DNA of 64,000 bases from Lewinellaceae bacterium (GCA_020636435.1 JACJXX010000002.1:3224001-3288000), one strand, 5' to 3'. Shown: positions 1-10,247, counted from the stretch's first letter. The notes: generated by a model not told the origin, from the sequence alone. Translations and numbers: made by a program.

Positions 1-41
1 GGCTTGCCAGAATTTGTATTGGCCAGCAGCGCCCCCCTTGT

Positions 42-1343
42 TCAATCTGTCTTCCCGGCCAGCGATTGCCCGGGCACTTCCTGATCTCCCAGGTTCCTGT
101 TCATCATGCTTTTCTTTCCGGAGAGCTGGGCCTCGGCATCCAGAACCAAAGCACCGCTTACCACGACCTCCTCTCCTGGCTTTAGCCCTTCCAGCACCAG
201 ATAGTGTTCACCTACAGGGTTGTCAGCCAGCACAACCTCCCGGCAGCGAAAGGCAGGAACATCATACCCCGGGTCGCGCACATAAACAACGGAGCGCTCT
301 CCGGTCCATAAAACCGCTGTCCTGGGCGCCGCAACCGGCGCATTTTCATTATGTGATGGTTCTAAATGACCGGCAAGGCGGGCCTTTACAAGCATATCCG
401 GCTTTAGCAGGCCTTCCCGGTTGTCTACCACTAATCGTACTTCTACCGTCCTGGTATGGGGATCAACTACCGGGCCAATAAAATCCACTTTCGACCGAAA
501 AAGCCGGCCGGGATGGGCTGTGGTTGTAAATTCTACCGAACTGCCTTCTCTGATCCAGGGCAGGTCGCTTTCATAAGCTTCCAGGACAACCCATACGCGG
601 GCAAGATCGGCCAGCTTGTACAAAACAGTGGGTTGCCCCATGTGGGCATTGGCAAGGGCCGCTCCCTCGCTGACATGCTTCTCCAAAACCGTTCCGCTAA
701 AATCGGCATAGATATCCACCGGTTGACGGTAATCCGCTTTTAAGTCAAAATGACGAAGCACAGACACATCCAGTTTCCAACTGGCCAGGTTGTTGCGGGC
801 AGCGCGAAGGATAGATTCCGAGCTTTGATTGTAGGCAAAAGCCTCGACCACTGATATAAGGTCCTTTGAATAGACCGAAGCAATAGCCTGGCCCTTCTGG
901 ATGTGCATACCAGTTTTATTGACGTAGAGCTTTTCAATCCGCCCCGGCAGATAAGACAACTGCTCATATACCTGGCTTTCATCCGGCACAACCCTGCCGT
1001 TCAGCATCAACTTTTTTCCGGTTTCCCCAGGAGGGCCTACCTTCTGGGTGCGCACATTTGCCAGGAGTAATTCCCCCTTAGCAAGGCTTACTAAATCGGA
1101 GTTTTGATGCGGAAGGAGGCGGGTTTCTACTAGATGCATGCCACAGGCAGGGCATATCCCAGGCTGCCGTAGCCGCACCTGATTGTGCATGGCGCAAGTA
1201 AAAACCTGCTCCGCCCCTTCCGCGCTACAGTTGGTAAAACTGACTAAAGGGGAATCTTCTTCGGGAGTGCCGGAGCTGAAAAAACGCGCCCCCAGCATCA
1301 TTCCGAAAAGAGTAGCAACTACCGGTACCAAAACGCTTTTCAT
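42..1343 (-). CDS. CusB-like RND efflux periplasmic adaptor with heavy-metal-binding domain
   Basis: Membrane-fusion adaptor (433 aa) that would link an inner-membrane RND pump to an outer-membrane channel in heavy-metal efflux, probably Cu/Ag. An N-terminal hydrophobic segment (residues 1-25) anchors or exports it. Residues about 45-75 form a small heavy-metal-binding domain, with a CAMH motif followed by CPACGMH. Then come the barrel-sandwich/lipoyl and beta-barrel modules typical of the family, including a GRIEKLYVNKTGMHIQKGQ stretch. Length is normal for CusB/CzcB proteins with this extra domain. It lies 125 bp downstream of the giant multi-cupredoxin gene on the same strand, so the two may be co-transcribed and both deal with copper. 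The matching pump gene is not in the window and may lie left of position 1. The subfamily is confident; the metal is inferred. Confidence 0.9.
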   Translation of the reverse strand: MKSVLVPVVATLFGMMLGARFFSSGTPEEDSPLVSFTNCSAEGAEQVFTCAMHNQVRLRQPGICPACGMHLVETRLLPHQNSDLVSLAKGELLLANVRTQKVGPPGETGKKLMLNGRVVPDESQVYEQLSYLPGRIEKLYVNKTGMHIQKGQAIASVYSKDLISVVEAFAYNQSSESILRAARNNLASWKLDVSVLRHFDLKADYRQPVDIYADFSGTVLEKHVSEGAALANAHMGQPTVLYKLADLARVWVVLEAYESDLPWIREGSSVEFTTTAHPGRLFRSKVDFIGPVVDPHTRTVEVRLVVDNREGLLKPDMLVKARLAGHLEPSHNENAPVAAPRTAVLWTGERSVVYVRDPGYDVPAFRCREVVLADNPVGEHYLVLEGLKPGEEVVVSGALVLDAEAQLSGKKSMMNRNLGDQEVPGQSLAGKTD

Positions 1344-1468
1344 AAGGCCAACTGTAGTTTTATTCTGTTATAAAATTATCCCTTCTCCCAGCAGGATCAT
1401 AGCAATACCTGCTCAATGGGAAGAAATAAGGGCTGAACTGGCACCCCTTCTCAAATTGGTGGTTCGTA

Positions 1469-4400
1469 TCACCGGATAACCACCTTTCCGGCATAAGTAT
1501 AAAAAGGCGACTGCAATTCCACCACATACATGCCCGTTGGAATAGGCCGATTTATCGGTATTTCTATCACTTGCTTTCCTTTAAGCCACCCTTCCGCCAT
1601 TCTTTCTCCCCTTAGCCCATAGGCTACAAAATGTATAAGCGAGGAATAGTCGGAGGGGTCGAGGCCCTCCACCATCAGGTGGTTAATATCGCGCCCTGCA
1701 GGGTTGGGGGAAATGCGTAAAGGAAGGCTCTGCACGCTGGCATCCTCTATTCCAGTCACACCGATCGGCAGCTCCCGGCAAGCAGCCTGGTCGCAACCCA
1801 GTATGGTATCCTGAGCGAGCAGGCAAACGGTATATATGCCCGGTTGATCATAGGTGTGAAAGGGATTTTGAACACTGGAGGTGGCGCCGTCTCCAAACCC
1901 CCAGAGCCATCGGTGAACGGTGCCCGCAGTCTGGTCAAAAAACTGGGCCAGCAAACTGTCCTGTTCGTCGTATTCCACCCTGAAATCAGGTATAAAGCCG
2001 GCACAGGGTTCCAGGCAATTGGGCAAGGCCAGTTCAAAGAGCCGGGAACACCCCGGAGTACGGATATCCTCAACAATCAGTTGGTGAGCCATACCGTCTC
2101 CAATCAGGCTAACCGATACCACCGTGGGGCCATTTGGATCGTAAGCAAAAGGGCTGCCAGGATAGGGATTGCCGTCAATCAGGATTCTAAATCCTTCGCT
2201 ATTTTCATTGTACCCCGAGAGGGTTACTTCAAAGGGGACTTCCATATTCTCATCGCAGGCCCCGCTTTGCACGACCGCCGCCTGCAACAAGCATGGTTCT
2301 GCACATTGCGGAACAGCAATGGAAAGGACTGTTTCACAATTAGAAGCGTCCACATCCCGGATACTTAAATCATGATTCATCCCATCTCCCAGCAGTAGGG
2401 CTTCCGTCTCTGTGAAGCCTCCAGGCTGGTAATCGTATTGTCCGATAACTATTCCATCCAGTAGCAAATGGAAACCGTTGCCCTGGCCGGTAGCCTCAAA
2501 AGAGATGCTGGCCAGCACCGAATCGCCCCGGCAGGCCGGCAAAGCCGTGATCATCCCCGCCATGCCAATGCCGCCTGGGCCACCGTGCGGAATACAGTAA
2601 TAGGGGTGTTGTCCGGGCTCATTCACGACCAGTTCATAAGTAGCGCCCTGGCCCAGCAACCCGCTGTCCCAGCTGTCTGCGCCGCTGGTCGCGTCAGAAG
2701 TAGTGGTATGGGGAATAGCGCCCGTCCAGAAAAATTCGATGGTGTCTCCGGCTATAACGGTAAGTTCCTTTGGAACGAACTCAAAATCCAGCACTTCCAC
2801 CAGATGGCGGCCCGATTCGGGAAAGGAAACGGATAATTGGCTAATGGAACAACCGGCCGAGCAGTCTGGCGCCATTACCTGGGCGGTTGCCGCGCAAAAG
2901 CTGGTTTCCAGGTCCTGCACTGTGACCAGGTGAGTAGCCCCGTCTCCAGGCAGCCTGATGAATTGACCGTTAGCGCCCATCAGGTTGTCATATCCATAAG
3001 GGCTGCCGGGTACCATTTGCCCGTCCAGGAAAATATTATAACCCTGGCTGCTGCCGCTGCTGATATCGAAGGAAACTGCAGCGTAAACAGAATCGTTTTC
3101 ACAGGCGGGAGCGGCGTGAATAATGCCGGCCATGCCAATGCCGCCCGGGCCGCCGTGGGGAATGCAATAGTAAGGATGGCCTCCCGGCCCTGTTATCACC
3201 AACTCAAAAGAACTGCCCTGCCCCAGCAAGCCGCTGTCCCAACTATCAGAACCGCTGATGGCATCAGAGGTTGTCGTATGGGGTATCTGGCCAGTCCATA
3301 CAAAGCGAATCCGCTCCCCTACCCTAACCTGTAGTTCCGCAGGACTGAACTGAAAATCTTCGACATAGACCGTATGGATTATATCGCCTCCAGCTGCGGC
3401 GCTAAGGTTCGTTATTTCACAAAGCACCTCGCATTTCGGAGCTGTAAATGGGGCGCTAGCGGCACAAAATTCAACATCCAGGTCCTGAACCGTCAATATA
3501 TGCTGAGCGCTATCCCCGGGAACATTTACGAGCGCGGCATTGTGTCCCATTTCATCATCGTACAGGATGGGGCCTTCCAGCAATTCTCCATCCAGAAAAA
3601 TGTTATAGCCGGCGCTGCTGCCATTGGTGGTAGAAAAGCTTACCGCCACCTGAGCCGTGCCATTTTCGCAAGGCTCAACCACTTCTATCACCCCGGCCAT
3701 GCCAATACCTCCCGGGCCGCCATGGGGAATACAATAATACGGATGCAGCCCTGCTTCTGTAATTACAACCTGGTAGGCGGCGCCTTGTCCCAACAGCCCA
3801 CTATCCCAGGTATTGGAGCCGGAGGTGGCATCGGAAGTGGTAGTGTGGGCGATGACTCCTTCCCATACGAATTCCACTGTATCTCCTTTGATGATTTCGA
3901 TATGCGCCGGGGCAAACTCAAAATCCTTAACCGCAACCACATGTTTTCCCGGCTGCCCGCTGCTGATGGCCAAATCCTGTATTTCACAAAGAGGCCCGCA
4001 AAGTGGGGTGGTAATGGTGGCCGTTGCCGAACAAGCAGTACTGTCGACATCCTGGGCCTCGATCAGGCGCCCTTCTCCTGTACCGGTCACCTGCAACGTA
4101 ATATTGGTTATGCCTGATGGGGAATATGCAAAGGGTTGAGGCTGATAAAGATTGCCATCGACGCGCACGATAAACCCATTATTCCCCATGCCTTCAGCAA
4201 TGACCGCCAGTTCAACCGGCACTTCATCCTCTTCATTGCATCCACCCGCCACAACGGCATGCAGCGTTAGCATACATGGGGGTGCCTGCATGCAATTGGG
4301 AACAGTAATACTCGCCTCTGCCGTACAATTGCTGTCTCCTGTATCTTCTATCCTCACGGCATGTTGTTGCCCATCGCCGGGAATGCTGATGGCAATAGAA

Positions 4401-7400
4401 TTGGAATTGGACGCGGAATAATTGTAAGGGCCGCCCGGATAGGCCTGGCCATCCAGGAACAGGTTATATCCTCCAGGGCTTCCACCAGTCGAATTAAAAC
4501 TTACATTCAAGGCAACATTGCCTTCGTCACAAGGTGGAGAAGCAATAATCGTTCCCGCCATCCCGATGCCGCCCGGGCCGCCGTGGGGAATGCAATAGTA
4601 GGGATGTTCTCCTTCTGTGGTGATGGTTACTTCATACATCCCGCCCTGGTTCAGCAAGCCGCTGTCCCAGCTATCCGGACCGGTAGTGGCATCGGAAGTA
4701 GCCGTGTGAGCAATTACCCCTGTCCACTCAAAACGAACGATATCGCCTACACTTACTTCCAGTTGAGCCGGCACAAATTCAAAATCTTTGACCTCAACTA
4801 CATGGGTTATGGGATTGCCTGTACCGGCGGCCACTAGCTCCAGGTTGGTTAGAGCACAGCCCAAAGCGCAATTCGTGGTGGTGAGCATGGCGCTGGCCGT
4901 GCAAGCCGTATCGTCAATGTCCTGCACCGTTATGGCATGCGCCTGGCCGTCGCCGGCCACGTTTATCGTTGCCGCAGTCGTGCCCGTGCCGCTGTAGTTG
5001 AAGCTGCCCGCAAGGGCGCCGTCCACCAGCACTTCGAAGCCAGCCGCGCCGCCGCCCACGTCGCTTACCGTTAGCTGCGCCGGCACTTCGTTGCCGGCCG
5101 TGCAGCCGCCGGCCTCCTGCGCGCTGAGGCTCAGCTGGCAGGTGGAGGCGTTGCAGTCCGGGGTAGTTATCGTAGTAACTGCCTGGCAGCTCGGGTTGTC
5201 CGCGTCGCGCACCGTGATGGCATGGCTCTGACCGTCGCCGGGTACTTGCACCGGGACGGTATTGCTGCCGCTGGCATCGTACGCGAAATTGCCGTACAAG
5301 CCGCCGTCCACCAGTACCTGATACCCGTTGAAGCTGCCGCCCGAGGCGGCAAAGCTCAGCGCTGCCGATACCATGCCGTTGGTACAGTTGGCTTGTACGG
5401 TGATAGAACCCGCCATGCCCACTCCCCCCGGCGCTCCGTGCGGGATGCAGTAGTACGGGTGCACCCCGGCAGGCAAGGCCGGCGACAGGTACGTGGCGCC
5501 CTGGCCCAGCAAGCCGCTGTCCCAGCTGTCCGGCCCGCCCGTGGCGTCGGAGGTGGCCGTGTGCTGCACGCTGCCCACCCACTCCCACTGGACCTGGTCG
5601 CCGGATGTGATCGTAATGTTCTGGGGGTTGAAGGCAAAGTCCTCCACCAGCACGGTATGCACCGTAGCCGAGCCCAGGCTGGCCGCCAGGTTCGATATCG
5701 CGCAGGGGATGGCGCAGTTCGTGGTGGTGAGCGTAGCGGTGGCCGTGCAATTTAGGTCGTTTACGTCTCGTACTTCTATGGCATGCGCCTGGCCGTCGCC
5801 GGCCACGTTTATCGTTGCCGCAGTCGTGCCCGTGCCGCTGTAGTTGAAGCTGCCCGCAAGGGCGCCGTCCACCAGCACTTCAAAACCAGCCGCGCCGCCG
5901 CCCACGTCGCTTACCGTTAGCTGCGCCGGCACTTCGTTGCCGGCCGTGCAGCCGCCGGCCTCCTGCGCGCTGAGGCTCAGCTGGCAGGTGGAGGCGTTGC
6001 AGTCCGGGGTAGTTATCGTAGTAACTGCCTGGCAGCTCGGGTTGTCCGCGTCGCGTACCGTGATGGCATGGCTCTGCCCGTCGCCGGGAACCAATGCAGA
6101 AGCTGTATTAGCGCCACTGGGGTCGTAGGCGAAACTACCGGCAAGGCTTCCATCTATCAGCACCTCATAGCCATTGAATCCGCCGCCTTGTTCTGTAAAA
6201 TTGACCGCTACAGATATCATACCATTTGTACAATTGGCCTGTACAGTTACAGTGCCGCTCATACCAACTCCCCCGGGCGCTCCGTGCGGGATGCAATAGT
6301 ACGGGTGCACCCCCGCAGGCAAGGCCGGCGACAGGTACGTGGCACCCTGCCCCAGCAAGCCGCTGTCCCAGCTGTCCGGCCCGCCCGTGGCGTCGGAGGT
6401 GGCCGTGTGCTGCACGCTGCCCACCCAATCCCACTGGACCTGGTCGCCGGATGTGATCGTAATGTTCTGGGGGTTGAAGGCAAAGTCCTCCACCAGCACG
6501 GTATGCACCGTAGCCGAGCCCAGGCTGGCCGCCAGGTTCGATATCGCGCAGGGGATGGCGCAGTTCGTGGTGGTCAGCATGGCGCTGGCCGTGCAATTTA
6601 GGTCGTTTACGTCTCGTACTTCTATGGCATGCGCCTGGCCGTCGCCGGCCACGTTTATCGTTGCCGCAGTCGTGCCCGTGCCGCTGTAGTTGAAGCTGCC
6701 CGCAAGGGCGCCGTCCACCAGCACTTCAAAACCAGCTGCGCCGCCGCCCACGTCGCTTACCGTTAGCTGCGCCGGCACTTCGTTGCCGGCCGTGCAGCCG
6801 CCGGCCTCCTGCGCGCTGAGGCTCAGCTGGCAGGTGGAGGCGTTGCAGTCCGGGGTGGTGAGCGCAGTGAGCGCCTGGCAGTTCGGGTTGTCCGCGTCGC
6901 GCACCGTGATGGCATGGCTCTGCCCGTCGCCGGGAACCAATGCAGAAGCTGTATTAGCACCACTGGGGTCGTAGGCGAAACTACCGGCAAGGCTTCCATC
7001 TATCAGCACCTCATAGCCATTGAATCCGCCGCCTTGTTCTGTAAAATTGACCGCTACAGATACCATACCATTTGTACAATTGGCCTGTACAGTTACAGTG
7101 CCGCTCATACCAACTCCCCCGGGCGCTCCGTGCGGGATGCAATAGTACGGGTGCACCCCCGCAGGCAAGGCCGGCGACAGGTACGTGGCGCCCTGGCCCA
7201 GCAAGCCGCTGTCCCAGCTGTCCGGCCCGCCCGTGGCGTCGGAGGTGGCCGTGTGCTGCACGCTGCCCACCCACTCCCACTGGACCTGGTCGCCGGACGT
7301 GATGGTGATGGCTGGCGGGTTGAAGGCAAAGTCCTCCACCAATACCGTATGTATCACGCTGTTTCCTGTGCTCACATTCAGGTTGGAAATCACACAACTG

Positions 7401-8842
7401 ATATTGCAGTTTTGTGTGGTTATCGTTGCAGAGCCGCTGCAGGCCGGATCACTGATGTCCCGGGCTTCAATGCTGTGGCTTTGGCCATCGCCGGGCACGT
7501 TCACCGTCGCGGTGGCTGGACCGGCAGTGTTATAATTGAATGGCCCGCCTGGGGCCAGGTTGCCATCGATGTAAACATTAAATCCGGACGGACCGCCGTT
7601 TACGGCGCTAACACTCAGCTGCACCGGAACCTGGTTGGATGCGTTGCAACCTCCGGCCTGGCTTGCCGACACAGAAAGGCTGCAAGCGGGAGCTGCGCCG
7701 CAATCAGGGGCGGCGAAGGATCGGGATATGGTGCAGGCAGGATCGGCAATATCCTGAATTTCAATGGTGTGGAGCGCGCCATCTCCAGCGATACCGACAG
7801 CATTGCTCTGTGGCCCTGTGCCATTATAAGAAAAGGGGCTGCCAGGAACCGGAGCGCCATCCAGCAGAATAGCATAACCTGCCGGGCTGGCAATGCTGGT
7901 GTTGAAGGAGATCAGCAAAGAAAACTGCCCTGAAGGCGGGCAATTGGCAACGATCATGCCCGACATGCCCTGCCCGTTGGGGCCTCCGTGCGGGATGCAA
8001 TAGTAACGATGAACACCAGGATTGGTAATATTAACGGCATAAACCGAACCAAAGCCGATCACCCCTGAGTTCCAGCTATCGGGCCCGGTGGTGGCGTCGG
8101 AAGTGGTCGAATGGCCATCGCCCACCCATTGGAATTCTACTACATCGCCAATTGTGATCGTGGTATTCTGAGGAGAGAAAAAGTTGTCGCCAACCTGCAC
8201 CACCTGTGTAGCCCCGCCGGCGACACCGACATTCATGCTGGACAAAAAACAATTGGAGGAACAATCGGGTACTGTGAAGGCATAGGAAGCGCTGCAAGTG
8301 CCAATATCTTCTGATTGTACGACAACAATATGGCTTAGCCCATCGCCGGGCACGCTGGTATTGACCGTTACAGGTTGGGCGGCATCGATACGAAAAGGGC
8401 TGCCGGGCAGTAACTGTCCATCTACCGAAATGTTGATGTCTTTGGCATTGTCAAAAAGGTCGTTGACCGTTATGGCAAGCGGGATTTCGTTATTGGCGTT
8501 GCAGGAGCCCACATTTACAGACACGCCCAGAATGCAGGTCTCGATGCGGACGCAAAACTCGCTGGTACAACCGCTTTGGGTTGTAACGATCAGGCACACA
8601 TCGTATTTATCAGCAGTAGGGAATGTATGGGTAGGATTCTGCTGCGTGCTGGTGGTTCCATCCTCGAAATCCCAAAACCAGGCGGTGATAGGGTCTCCTG
8701 GCACCGATGTGGAACCATCAGTAAATTCAATAGTCAGGCCGGTTTCTCCGAACGAAAAAGCTGCCTGGCAGTTTTGGGCGTGGATACTTTTTGAAAAGCC
8801 CAGCAATAAGAAGGTCGATAGGATCAGTACAGGTGTCCTCAT
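1469..8842 (-). CDS. Giant secreted protein with eight plastocyanin-like domains, PKD domains and T9SS sorting domain
   Basis: Predicted 2457-aa secreted or surface protein. I chose the start at 8842 because it is followed directly by a signal peptide (MRTPVLILSTFLLLGF...HAQ); an in-frame start 63 bp upstream would add an implausible leader. Order: PKD domain (about 25-105); eight cupredoxin domains near 209-297, 491-584, 774-867, 1057-1147, 1344-1434, 1630-1720, 1822-1910 and 2010-2100, interleaved with about 100-aa cysteine-containing modules; a second PKD domain (about 2277-2354); a C-terminal T9SS sorting domain ending in KVVIR. Every cupredoxin copy keeps the type-1 copper ligands: a His in GxxxHTxTSD, then Cys and His in YYCIPHG (YYCIPHGGP or GAP) and the Met in GM. 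The Met lies farther from the His than in plant plastocyanin. Role (copper storage, electron transfer or adhesion) is unknown. Domain identity is strong. Confidence 0.9.
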   Translation of the reverse strand: MRTPVLILSTFLLLGFSKSIHAQNCQAAFSFGETGLTIEFTDGSTSVPGDPITAWFWDFEDGTTSTQQNPTHTFPTADKYDVCLIVTTQSGCTSEFCVRIETCILGVSVNVGSCNANNEIPLAITVNDLFDNAKDINISVDGQLLPGSPFRIDAAQPVTVNTSVPGDGLSHIVVVQSEDIGTCSASYAFTVPDCSSNCFLSSMNVGVAGGATQVVQVGDNFFSPQNTTITIGDVVEFQWVGDGHSTTSDATTGPDSWNSGVIGFGSVYAVNITNPGVHRYYCIPHGGPNGQGMSGMIVANCPPSGQFSLLISFNTSIASPAGYAILLDGAPVPGSPFSYNGTGPQSNAVGIAGDGALHTIEIQDIADPACTISRSFAAPDCGAAPACSLSVSASQAGGCNASNQVPVQLSVSAVNGGPSGFNVYIDGNLAPGGPFNYNTAGPATATVNVPGDGQSHSIEARDISDPACSGSATITTQNCNISCVISNLNVSTGNSVIHTVLVEDFAFNPPAITITSGDQVQWEWVGSVQHTATSDATGGPDSWDSGLLGQGATYLSPALPAGVHPYYCIPHGAPGGVGMSGTVTVQANCTNGMVSVAVNFTEQGGGFNGYEVLIDGSLAGSFAYDPSGANTASALVPGDGQSHAITVRDADNPNCQALTALTTPDCNASTCQLSLSAQEAGGCTAGNEVPAQLTVSDVGGGAAGFEVLVDGALAGSFNYSGTGTTAATINVAGDGQAHAIEVRDVNDLNCTASAMLTTTNCAIPCAISNLAASLGSATVHTVLVEDFAFNPQNITITSGDQVQWDWVGSVQHTATSDATGGPDSWDSGLLGQGATYLSPALPAGVHPYYCIPHGAPGGVGMSGTVTVQANCTNGMISVAVNFTEQGGGFNGYEVLIDGSLAGSFAYDPSGANTASALVPGDGQSHAITVRDADNPSCQAVTTITTPDCNASTCQLSLSAQEAGGCTAGNEVPAQLTVSDVGGGAAGFEVLVDGALAGSFNYSGTGTTAATINVAGDGQAHAIEVRDVNDLNCTATATLTTTNCAIPCAISNLAASLGSATVHTVLVEDFAFNPQNITITSGDQVQWEWVGSVQHTATSDATGGPDSWDSGLLGQGATYLSPALPAGVHPYYCIPHGAPGGVGMAGSITVQANCTNGMVSAALSFAASGGSFNGYQVLVDGGLYGNFAYDASGSNTVPVQVPGDGQSHAITVRDADNPSCQAVTTITTPDCNASTCQLSLSAQEAGGCTAGNEVPAQLTVSDVGGGAAGFEVLVDGALAGSFNYSGTGTTAATINVAGDGQAHAITVQDIDDTACTASAMLTTTNCALGCALTNLELVAAGTGNPITHVVEVKDFEFVPAQLEVSVGDIVRFEWTGVIAHTATSDATTGPDSWDSGLLNQGGMYEVTITTEGEHPYYCIPHGGPGGIGMAGTIIASPPCDEGNVALNVSFNSTGGSPGGYNLFLDGQAYPGGPYNYSASNSNSIAISIPGDGQQHAVRIEDTGDSNCTAEASITVPNCMQAPPCMLTLHAVVAGGCNEEDEVPVELAVIAEGMGNNGFIVRVDGNLYQPQPFAYSPSGITNITLQVTGTGEGRLIEAQDVDSTACSATATITTPLCGPLCEIQDLAISSGQPGKHVVAVKDFEFAPAHIEIIKGDTVEFVWEGVIAHTTTSDATSGSNTWDSGLLGQGAAYQVVITEAGLHPYYCIPHGGPGGIGMAGVIEVVEPCENGTAQVAVSFSTTNGSSAGYNIFLDGELLEGPILYDDEMGHNAALVNVPGDSAQHILTVQDLDVEFCAASAPFTAPKCEVLCEITNLSAAAGGDIIHTVYVEDFQFSPAELQVRVGERIRFVWTGQIPHTTTSDAISGSDSWDSGLLGQGSSFELVITGPGGHPYYCIPHGGPGGIGMAGIIHAAPACENDSVYAAVSFDISSGSSQGYNIFLDGQMVPGSPYGYDNLMGANGQFIRLPGDGATHLVTVQDLETSFCAATAQVMAPDCSAGCSISQLSVSFPESGRHLVEVLDFEFVPKELTVIAGDTIEFFWTGAIPHTTTSDATSGADSWDSGLLGQGATYELVVNEPGQHPYYCIPHGGPGGIGMAGMITALPACRGDSVLASISFEATGQGNGFHLLLDGIVIGQYDYQPGGFTETEALLLGDGMNHDLSIRDVDASNCETVLSIAVPQCAEPCLLQAAVVQSGACDENMEVPFEVTLSGYNENSEGFRILIDGNPYPGSPFAYDPNGPTVVSVSLIGDGMAHQLIVEDIRTPGCSRLFELALPNCLEPCAGFIPDFRVEYDEQDSLLAQFFDQTAGTVHRWLWGFGDGATSSVQNPFHTYDQPGIYTVCLLAQDTILGCDQAACRELPIGVTGIEDASVQSLPLRISPNPAGRDINHLMVEGLDPSDYSSLIHFVAYGLRGERMAEGWLKGKQVIEIPINRPIPTGMYVVELQSPFYTYAGKVVIR
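4915..7330. repeat. Three near-identical tandem units of about 846 bp inside the multi-cupredoxin gene
   Basis: Blocks at about 4998, 5844 and 6690, and again at 5493, 6339 and 7185, recur at an exact 846-bp spacing (282 codons) with very few differences. Each unit encodes one plastocyanin-like domain and two linker modules. The other five cupredoxin copies in the gene are much more diverged, so these three look like recent duplications. Such a repeat can expand or contract by recombination and can also be collapsed in assembly. Confidence 0.85.
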
Positions 8843-9034
8843 TTGTTTATAGCCAGTTTTTACCAATAAAATAGAACAATTCAGTTTCCAAAAGTAGCCA
8901 GGCACGCCTTATGCCGGAAAAAAGATTGCCTGGACGGGAAAAAAAGCTTGCTGAACCGGAAATAAGTTATTCCCGATTTTTTAGCATATTTGCTGATCGC
9001 GATACCAGGCTTGCCCTGCAAAAAAACCTGAATT

Positions 9035-9775
9035 ATGATCAACTTGTCAGAAATATCAACTACTCCCCCGCCAGATGTAAATGAGGACAAACTCAAGGAC
9101 AAAACCGAAAAGCTGGCCGAACGGCTGGGCGAACTGCAAAAAGTGATGTTCGCCGAACAGAAGCATTCAGCACTGGTCATTTTCCAGGGCATGGATGCCT
9201 CCGGCAAGGACGGGGCAGTAAAGCACGTATTCAAGGAATGCCATGCGCAGGGCATACAGGTGCATAGCTTCAAGAAGCCCACCGATGAAGAATTTGCCCA
9301 CGATTTCCTCTGGCGGGTGCACAAGCAGGTTCCCGCCCGTGGCATGATACAGATATTCAACCGTTCGCATTACGAAGACATCCTCATCCAGCGAGTCCAT
9401 AGCTGGATAGATGACGAAAGGGCCCAGAAACGAATGAACGCCATCAATGCTTTCGAAGAATTGCTGGCATTCGACAACCATACCGTCATCTTTAAATTCT
9501 ACCTGCACATCTCCTACGAACAACAGGAGAAAGAGCTGAAGGAAAGGATTCAGGAACGCGACAAAAACTGGAAGCACAACCCCAATGACTGGAAAGAACG
9601 GGAACACTGGGACGAATACCGGCGTTACTACGAATATGCCATCAACAACAGCAGCATCCCCTGGACGATCGTTCCGGTCGATGAGCGATGGTATCGAAAC
9701 TATATCGTGGCCAAAACCATGGTGGAGCAACTGGAAAAACTGAATATGGAATATCCTCCGCTGCCCAAGGAGTAG
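9035..9775 (+). CDS. ppk2: Polyphosphate kinase 2 family protein
   Basis: 246-aa single-domain PPK2. The enzyme transfers phosphate between polyphosphate and nucleoside mono- or diphosphates in the cytoplasm. Visible motifs are the Walker A loop GMDASGKDG (about residues 50-58), a Walker-B-like segment IFNRSHYED, and the lid region rich in basic and aromatic residues (RDKNWKHNPNDWKERE). Length and motif order fit the short PPK2 classes. Whether it prefers NDP or NMP cannot be settled by eye. It is a stand-alone gene, divergent from the giant cupredoxin gene. It starts at an ATG with no clear Shine-Dalgarno sequence, as is usual for this phylum. Confidence 0.92.
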   Translation: MINLSEISTTPPPDVNEDKLKDKTEKLAERLGELQKVMFAEQKHSALVIFQGMDASGKDGAVKHVFKECHAQGIQVHSFKKPTDEEFAHDFLWRVHKQVPARGMIQIFNRSHYEDILIQRVHSWIDDERAQKRMNAINAFEELLAFDNHTVIFKFYLHISYEQQEKELKERIQERDKNWKHNPNDWKEREHWDEYRRYYEYAINNSSIPWTIVPVDERWYRNYIVAKTMVEQLEKLNMEYPPLPKE

Positions 9776-10050
9776 AGATGGGGTGACGGGGTGTATCGTC
9801 CTAAATAAGGCACGCAGGCTGGAACCAGGGCAGACCGCTATTTCCCCGGCGGCTTTTCCAGGCCTAAATCCTGGACGGGCAATCAACCAGTTTAAGGGCC
9901 GGGCAGTTGCCCGGAGAAAAAATTGGCAAGCGATGGCTTGTTGGGATTGGAGAAATATGAGTACATTTGGGCTGCCGAAAAACAATGGGCACACCTATTT
10001 GATTTGCAGCAATTGTGTAGCCATTTTACCTAAAAAGACACAAACCACGA

Positions 10051-10073
10051 CCCCGTAGTTCAAGGGATAGAAA
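10051..10073 (+). other. Possible tRNA 5'-part remnant (D-arm-like) upstream of integrase
   Basis: The 9776-10247 spacer holds no credible gene. Within it, 10051-10073 reads CCCCGTAGTTCAAGGGATAG and on, which resembles the acceptor/D-arm part of a bacterial tRNA. No matching anticodon or T-arm follows. It may be a relic of an integration site for the integrase at 10248, or chance. Weak evidence. Confidence 0.2.
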
Positions 10074-10192
10074 AATCCGGCGTATCAACAGGAGCCAACC
10101 AGAACCAAAAAGACGCTAAAGCCCAGTATTAACAAGCCTTACAGCCACTCAAGCTTCCAGTCTTTAAACTTTTTCCTCCACTTTTTTTGGCA

Positions 10193-10200
10193 TAATTTTG
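10193..10200 (+). promoter_or_regulatory. Bacteroidota-type -7 box (TAATTTTG) upstream of integrase
   Basis: TAATTTTG matches the TAnnTTTG consensus of Bacteroidota primary-sigma promoters and lies 48 bp before the integrase start. No clear -33 TTTG is visible at the usual distance. Confidence 0.4.
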
Positions 10201-10247
10201 TCATAATTTCGGCATTTCGTATCTTGTAATACGCAATCAAAACTGCT

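Noticed and set aside
4914..5750. 278-codon minus-strand frame and its plus-strand partners inside the multi-cupredoxin gene
   Set aside because: Shadows of the repetitive GC-rich gene; the cupredoxin frame explains the sequence fully.
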